Assembly: GCA_003999685.1 (NCBI GenBank) | Contig: CP021225.1 | Coordinates: 1,550,001-1,614,000 of the forward strand | Length of the DNA stretch: 64,000 nt | Direction of reading: 5' to 3' | Source of the DNA: Taiwanofungus camphoratus | Taxonomy: Eukaryota; Basidiomycota; Agaricomycetes; Polyporales; Taiwanofungaceae | Shown: one piece after another, positions 57,499-64,000 of the stretch | Position numbering within the stretch: the stretch's first letter is position 1 | Layout of the letters: every line of letters starts with the position of its first letter | Program-made: the position numbers and the translations under genes | The notes under the pieces: model-generated | Seen by the model: only the letters and a program-made list of their open reading frames with translations | The model's database searches: none | What the model was told of the DNA's origin: nothing

Positions 57499-60441
57499 AT
57501 GCCAGGAACCGACAGCAAGTTCCCAATCGACTTGAAGGCGTTGAAGAAGTAAGCTACATTGTCCACACTCGGCCCCCGTATTGATCTCAGGGACTGCAGA
57601 GTGACGCTCGACCCATCTAAGCCCCAACTGACGGACGAGCAGAAGGCTGCGCTGCTTCATAACATACAGCTCATGCGCGATGCGATCGTGCTCTTCACAG
57701 CCACGGGCGCCGCAAGAGGTGTCAGCGGCCACACAGGTGTGCTCTAAGCTTGTTCGCCTCTGAACGTCAGGCGAATGAGACCGTCTTGCCTGCAGGAGGA
57801 GCCTACGACACGGTTCCCGAGGTGTGCCTCTTGCTGTCCATATTCAACCATTCCAACAGTTACGTGCCGATCCTTTTCGATGAAGCGGGTGAGTGTTTCG
57901 TTGTGTCCATGTTCATGCTCTAGCACGGTGAAGTGTCATTGTGATCCCAGCTGGGCCACGCAGCGCAGTGGGACGGAGATCATCCTGTTCCCCGCATCAG
58001 GGTCCAGTCGCAGACCCCGACACGCGGGCCAGAGCCTAGGTGGAATGGTGGCTGAATCTTTCGTGGGCAAGCTACCCTGTTCACTAATCGTGACTATCAA
58101 GACCACTGTTATATGCAAATGAGATAGCCTTTTGGCATAGCAGACCTTCTTCGTCTCGTATCTCTCATCTTCGAGCCGTGTCTCTTCCGTGCACTGCTAT
58201 CTTTTCGATAGTTTATAGACTCACGATTCACAATTGAACAGGCCACCGCGTCGCGACTCAGTACCTTCTCTCTGCGATCGAAGGCCACATCCCCGCGGAG
58301 CATTTGTTACATTACCGCGAGGCCAACTCGAAATTACCTGGGCATCCCGAACTCGGCCTGACGCCGGGGGTTAAGTTCTCGTCGGGGCGCCTGGGTCACG
58401 TATGGGCGTGGGTGAACGGCATCGCGCTCGCGAACCGCGACAAGACGGTGTTCCTGCTAGGCTCAGACGGGTCGCAGCAGGTGAGCATGACATAAGGATG
58501 TTATTCGGCAGCGGCCTAACATCCTCGTAGGAAGGCAATGACGCGGAGGCGGCACGGCTGGCAGTTGCGCAAGGCTTGAATGTCAAACTTATCATCGACG
58601 ACAATGACGTGACGATCGCGGGCCACCCCTCGCAGTACCTGAAGGGCTACGATCTCACGAAGACGCTGTCTGGCCACGGGCTGAAGGTGTTGACGGTGCA
58701 AGGCGAGGACCTCGATGCACTGTGGGCTGCGTTATGCGAGATCATCGCGTATGACGGACCTGCTGCGAGTGAGACTCTCTGTTCGTGACCGTTGAGAGCT
58801 GCGGTATCTGACTGTTACTTGGCTTGCAGTCGTTGCCAAGCGAGTAATGGCTCCCGGGGTGCGTATGTTCACCGCACACACGAACTACTCATGAACGATC
58901 GCTCTAGGTTGCCGACATTGAAGGCAGCACGCACGGCCATGACGTTATCCCCGTCAAGGGTGCGATCAAATACCTGACGTCCCGCGGGTACCCTGAGAGC
59001 ATGGCTGCGGACATTCTGAACAACATCAAGCCGCATGCGGTGCCGTACTTGTACGTAGGCTCGACGAGGGAGCTCGGGGCGAACCGAGTCATCTTCGGCG
59101 AGGCAGTAAACTTGGTGCTCGATAAGCTGTCGAAGGACGAAGCGGCGAAGAAAGTCATGGTGATCGACAGTAAGTGTCTGTCCGGCTTTCAATTGTCTGC
59201 GAGTTGACTGACGGGCCGTGGTAGGTGACCTCGAGGGCTCGACAGGCCTGAAGGTGATCCACCAGAAGCACCCGGAAGTGTTCATCCCGTCTGGGATCAT
59301 GGAGCGCGGAAATTTCAGCGCTGCGGCAGGATTCGGGTTCGACGCGAATAAGTTTGGCGTATTCTCGACGTTCTCTGCCTTCCTCGAGATGATCGTCTCG
59401 GAAATCACAATGGCTCGGCTCAACTTCTGCAATGTCCTCTGCCACTTCTCTCACTCCGGAGGTATGTGGTTAATTTCGGGTTTCTCAGCGGCACGACACT
59501 GACACCACTCTTTGCGTAGTTGATGAGGTTTGTGATATGTATAAGTTTCCCTCCAGCTAGTACTGACCTATGTATAGATGGCAGATAACACCTGCCATTT
59601 CGGCGTGAACTCGTTCTTCGCGGACAATGGACTGGCAGACACGCAGTCGTGGCTGTACTTCCCCGCTGACCCTGCGCAGATGATTGCCATCGTACAGCGT
59701 GTGTTCTTTGACCGCGGCCTGCGTTTCATTTTCTCTACCCGCTCAAAGGTGCCTTACATCCTGAAGGAGGATGGCAAAACACGCTATTTCGGCGACGACT
59801 ACGAGTTCGTCCCCGGCAAGGATGAGACGATCGTGGATGGCACGGCAGGCTACGTTGTTTCGTACGGCGAGATGCTGTACAGGTCTTGGGATGCAGTGCT
59901 GCGGTGCAGACAGGAAGGTCTGGACGTTGGATTGATCAACAAGCCTACCCTCAACTTGGTTGACGAGCAGGTAGACCCAGTCTCGTTTGGCTGCTCTCTT
60001 CAGTACCGTACTGATCTAGCCTCTCTCCAGACGATCAAGAAGATCGGTTCTAGCCACTTCGTACTCGTCGTTGAGTCCTTAAACCAAAAGACTGGGGTAA
60101 GCATTACTCCTTGAGTGGCCTACGTGTCGGTTGTTCTGACTGCGACCCCACTGTAGCTTGGTTCGAAATTCGGTACCTGGCTCCTGGAGCGCCAGCTCAC
60201 ACCGCGCTACAGCTACATGGGCAGTAACAAAGAGGGTAAGCTCAAAACACTAGCTGAGCAAAACAGTTGATGATTATGCTGGATTGCTCTCAGGATGCGG
60301 TGGTTTGACGGAGCAGATTCCCCATCAGGGTCTGGACCCGCAATGTGAGCCCTTCCATCTTATTATAGAATCCGATGCACCAGTACTAATATTTGTGTTC
60401 ATTCAGCCATTATTCTCAAGATCAGGCAGCTGTCCCAGTAG
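57499..60441 (+). CDS. Transketolase-family thiamine-diphosphate enzyme
   Basis: Fourteen exons (57499-57548, 57600-57736, 57796-57888, 58242-58480, 58531-58768, 58830-58858, 58908-59169, 59225-59461, 59520-59527, 59578-59970, 60031-60096, 60157-60235, 60294-60344, 60407-60441) join in frame to 638 residues, slightly shorter than classical transketolases (about 680). The thiamine-diphosphate/Mg site is LLGSDGSQQEGND (about 165-177). The cofactor-activating Glu lies in SGIMERGNFSAAAGFG (about Glu376). The pyrimidine-domain segment VDEMADNTCHFGVNSFFADNG and a C-terminal domain follow. Transketolases transfer two-carbon ketol units between sugar phosphates in the cytosol. This divergent fungal type may prefer other sugars or dihydroxyacetone-type acceptors. 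Exon 9 is only 8 bases, and intron 3 (353 bp) is about six times the usual length. Confidence 0.87.
57889..58241 (+). other. Unusually long intron 3 of the transketolase-like gene
   Basis: 353 bases from GTGAGT to GAACAG, while the other introns of the gene are 49-62 bases. It contains internal acceptor-like (ATCCCAG) and donor-like sites and a GC-richer first half, so it might hold an insertion or an alternative exon. No inverted repeats were found. Confidence 0.55.
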
Positions 60442-61844
60442 GTTGCAGGCTTTCTGGGAGACAGTTGTATGATGACTGCGAGCTGAAGAACAATTGTAGA
60501 CGTATGAAATCAGAAGCAAAGTGACGAAAAATGAAAATGTTGTATACGTACTCTTAGAGCATTTGGACGAAATCTAGCTTTGTCATTCTCGTGTTTCGTG
60601 AGTCATGTGTATGCGTCTTCAGGAAATTGCACCAAGCGACGCAGATGACGGATATAAGAGCGAGGCGATCCTTGATGTGAACTAAGCCTTTGTCCGTCAT
60701 CGAATGTGCTCTTGCTCTGAATCGTCGGATAAGGAGTTACGATCAATCTGTTCATGACACGGAACGAGTTCGTGTGTGTCATCGCTAACGGCGATGCCTC
60801 TAGCCGCACTCGTTACTTGAGAGCGCAGTGCTATGCAGTGCTACATCTCCAACTTGGGTTCAACTGAGTGCAAACTCACCGAGATAACAACAGTTGCTCC
60901 TCTCTGTTCCGTTCGACCATGTAGATGTTCCGTCCCGGGAAGATGAGTCATCAGGGGATTAACAGTCATATTGAAAATGGGGAAACAGTGAAGGCGGCAC
61001 AGTGACGGGACAGAGAGTCGATGCGGCCTAACATTAAAGGCATATGTTGTGACTGTACCAAGCACCTCGACGTAACTCAATAACACTGCAATCGAGCAGA
61101 CTCTCAAGAGGCCATAACTCTTGGCGCATTTGCCGTTCTGCTTCACGTTAGTCAGTATTGGAGATTCGACTGTCCACTTCTCCAACGCAGTAACATGTCA
61201 GCAGAACGCCCATCTCGTTCGGCCTGTAATGAACGTCGTCAATAGAGAAGTATCGGCGTATAAATTACGGGGAAAAGCTTTGACGAAAGAGAATTCTCAA
61301 CATTATGGATATAAGGAGTGTTGCGTGGTGTTTACAAGTTATAACCAAGAGTCGAAGACGGACAGAGGTAATTCCCTAAACGAACTTACAGGGTTGTTTG
61401 CTTCTATTTGTGTACACGGTCTCAGACTGAGTGTCTTTCGGGTCTTCTGCTTGTTAATTATGTGGGCTAGCAATTACTCATTTTCTACTGTTCTATGGAT
61501 CCTTCTTACCGTGCATTGAAGGCAAAAACAGAAAATTTGTCTAATCATCCCATTGTCTTTGGTTGTCAAGACTTAACGTCGCACCATGGCGCGCGCTAGA
61601 GAACAATGGCAACGTTTTGTCGGTCTCATAATTCAACAGTCTGGCTATGGATTGGCATATAAACCATCAGGGCGTCCCGATCGAAACGCTCCTCACGACA
61701 CTGACCTTGCCCTCTTTTGGCTTTGGGAGTTTTCACGGACAACTCGAGACAGGTGCTCGGGATTGAACGTTTGCTGTGTTTGCTTTAGAGATTGTCTGTC
61801 ACGACGCGGAACGTAGTGCTCTACTCTTATCCGATAAACATATA
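60442..61844. other. Intergenic, nothing recognised
   Basis: About 1.4 kb between the transketolase-like gene and AA14 gene 2. Several frames of 60-132 codons exist, none with a motif or splice support. Confidence 0.4.
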
Positions 61845-63765
61845 ATGCTCGCTGTAATATTAATAGTCGTCATAGCGTCCCTTCCTTATACCTCTGGCCA
61901 TGCTGGTACGTTCGCGTTACTGTTAGAAGCTTCATCCCGCTGATCGCTCCACAGCAATTTTTCATCCAAGCATGTGGGGTTTCAATGTGACGATGCAGTC
62001 ATACTCTTATGACAATCGCCCCGTAGCTCCCATACAGAATTATGCATTCGATCAATGGTGGTTTCATGGACACCTTGACCACCCTCCGAATCCTGGAGAC
62101 TTCTTCGAGCTGCCAGCAGGAAAGCCGGCGACCGCAGAAATTGCATGCGACAAGGGTGCTACATCATACTGGGAGTCTGATCCAGGTGGGAACATCCAGA
62201 GCGGTGATGATGTATGTCCCGGATCACCTCCGTCGGAGTACCATACAACCGGTCCCGACGACTTGAAAGGCTGCTCGCTGGCTATCACCTATCAGTCGAA
62301 CGTATCTGAGGTGCAGCCCGAGGACTTCACTGTGTTCAGTGTCAACCAGTCTTGCGTGTGGACGCGATTTACGGATTTCCAAGTACCTGCGAGGATGCCG
62401 CCTTGTCCTGACGGCGGTTGCATTTGTGCCTTCTTCTGGATTCATTCGGTATGTGCTAGGTTTCTCCTTTTCGTGCCAATCTATTAAATGATCTATTATA
62501 GCCGGATAGCGGATCAGAACAAAGTAATGAGGATCTATTTCACATGTGAATTTTTTTCGATCCTAACTGACTCTCCTAGATTACATGAATGGATTCCGAT
62601 GCAATGTTACGGGATCGACCTCTAATGTTCCTTTAGCTACCCCACAGGTACCACGCCGGTGTGGTGCCGACCCCGCAAACAACAAGCCGCAAGCCAGCCC
62701 AGGAAACTGCACGTATGGTGCTAAGCAGCCGTTTTACTGGGACCAGTTAGAGCGCAACAGTGTCCGTACTTTAGGACGTTTCCTCCTTTTGACGTAGTTT
62801 TGTTGATCAGTGCGTCCTGGTTGCAGATGTTTGAAGGCATATACTCGCCGCCTTTTTACAACGATTTGTACAACTTCCTGGATGGTGCGCAGGAAGATAT
62901 CTTCCAGGATTCGTATCCGAATGGCATCCCGTCTCCTAGTCCCAACGCTACTGTCATCCCAACTCCTAATCTTAGAGGCGTCGCGCCGACCTCAACACCA
63001 TCCGCGCCGTTCATTGCAGTGTCCGCCGTCGCTCCAGCTCCTTCGTCATCGGTCGTTCCTACCTCTTCATCAGCCGCTTCTTTATCTGCAAGTCTATTAT
63101 CGACTGCTTCCGGAATTAATGCTAGTTATGCGACGTCGGGATCAAATTCCTTACCAGTGTCAACGACGTCGAGTGCGTCCGTATCTGTTTCCACATCCAC
63201 GGTGGTCAGTACACTGGTGGTCACGGTAATTGCTTCCCCGGGACCTTCTTCTAGTGTTGGCTCAGTGTTGTCGGGGTTGCCGCAAGCATCGTCTTGGTCA
63301 TTGCCACCATTATCGGCTGTCTCTGCTGTGCCTTCGTCTGCACCCACATTGTCTAGCGTGTTCGCTTCTCCGGCAGCCACTACGATATTCCTCAACCGCC
63401 CGTCGTTTACTGGAGCATTGTCGTCTCCATCTGTTGCTCCAGCGCAAAATGGTACTGCCGTTCCTTCGAAGGCTCTGTTTGAGCTGGGACAGCAAAGTGG
63501 TAGCTTTCACCTAGCCGCCTCCGCTACAGCCAATGTGGCTCCGAGTAGCGCTACTAATTCTATGTGGTATGTTCCTCGACAGTTACGCGTGTGCCTGCCT
63601 TACTAATCGTGATATTGCTATCCACCTAGTAAACGACAATTTGTTCGCCGAAGCTTCCGTCGTCGATCGATATCGAGCGAGATCAAATCTACAACTGTTG
63701 TACGCTCTGGTCTCCGCAGTCACAGGAAGCTGCAGAACAGAAGTAAATTATGGTCGTTCTTCTGA
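61845..63765 (+). CDS. AA14 lytic polysaccharide monooxygenase 2
   Basis: Six exons (61845-61905, 61955-62448, 62502-62523, 62580-62761, 62827-63566, 63630-63765) give 544 residues. An 18-residue signal peptide ends TSG, leaving mature His1 ([15 protein letters not shown]). Core blocks are [27 protein letters not shown] (mature His99), [27 protein letters not shown] and EQNYMNGF (mature Tyr176), which are the positions described for the AA14 copper site. A long Ser/Thr/Ala-rich linker follows, and a last exon gives Cys plus a basic tail ([13 protein letters not shown]). It lacks three introns present in AA14 gene 1 but keeps those around PDSG(Q/S)EQ and before MFEG. It is probably secreted for lignocellulose oxidation, with an extended, likely glycosylated C-terminus. 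Confidence 0.92.
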
Positions 63766-64000
63766 GTGAAACAGATCCGCAGTCTGAAGCTCACTATATT
63801 GTAGTTATCCTTGTATTTCCGCTGTATTTCATGAGTTGCTCGTAAATGTATGATTACTTCCGACGTCACCCTCCGGGCTTTCCCGACGCGCAGATCATTT
63901 CCGCTCAATTGTACGCTGACCGCGTGTTGACCTCGACTGGCTTGACTCGTTATCTTTTTGTTGGTCCTCATACCCATAGAACAAGATGGCACGAGAAATC
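63766..64000. other. Right edge, nothing recognised
   Basis: Downstream sequence of AA14 gene 2. A 90-codon minus-strand frame overlaps here without any motif. Confidence 0.35.

Noticed and set aside
58869-59432. 187-codon minus-strand frame in the transketolase-like gene
   Set aside because: Antisense shadow of conserved exons, with no start context or domain.

Overview
The window is nuclear DNA of a filamentous basidiomycete, most likely a wood-decaying Agaricomycete of polypore type. Genes are split by many 50-65 bp GT-AG introns, there are two AA14 copper oxygenases of the kind known from white-rot polypores, and the remaining gene types (NRPS-like reductases, MFS and NCS1 transporters, Ser/Pro-rich orphans) fit that group. 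No rRNA, tRNA, CRISPR array or LTR/virus-like element was recognised. All gene models below were spliced by eye from reading frame, splice sites and family motifs.

Layout. 1-4.1 kb: two poorly resolved orphan genes. 4.2-7.9 kb: a complete-ended but decayed hAT DNA transposon with an 8-bp target duplication. 8.4-11.3 kb: a small orphan and an MFS exporter, transcribed divergently. 11.8-12.3 kb: a small Cys-containing orphan. 13.3-17.6 kb (+): an 18-exon NRPS-like reductase (adenylation-carrier-reductase). 18.6-20.6 kb (+): AA14 oxygenase 1. 21.4-23.7 kb (-): NCS1 nucleobase/allantoin-type permease. 24.3-25.4 kb (-): a diacetyl/acetoin-reductase-like SDR. 26-38 kb: an accessory stretch with three related double-C2H2 zinc-finger genes, all on the minus strand, a 21-bp minisatellite, and fragmentary reading frames that may be eroded genes. 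38.5-39.6 kb (-): a Pro/Ser-rich orphan. 41.9-46.2 kb (-): a second NRPS-like reductase, inverted relative to the first. 46.5-48.1 kb: two inverted-repeat, MITE-like elements. 48.4-57 kb: orphans including a DUF4112 protein and an AT-hook/Cys-cluster nuclear-type protein. 57.5-60.4 kb (+): a transketolase-family enzyme. 61.8-63.8 kb (+): AA14 oxygenase 2.

The most striking structure is the inverted pair of NRPS-like genes. Their adenylation halves are diverged paralogues with unrelated intron sequences, but from about 15300 (copy 1) and 44210 (copy 2) to the stop codons the two are almost identical, introns included. This ~2.3 kb tract in inverted orientation brackets about 24 kb and points to recent gene conversion, and to a substrate for inversion. 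The NRPS-like genes, MFS exporter and SDR could together make and export a small aldehyde or alcohol metabolite, while the AA14 enzymes belong to lignocellulose attack. Both links are inferences from content and proximity.
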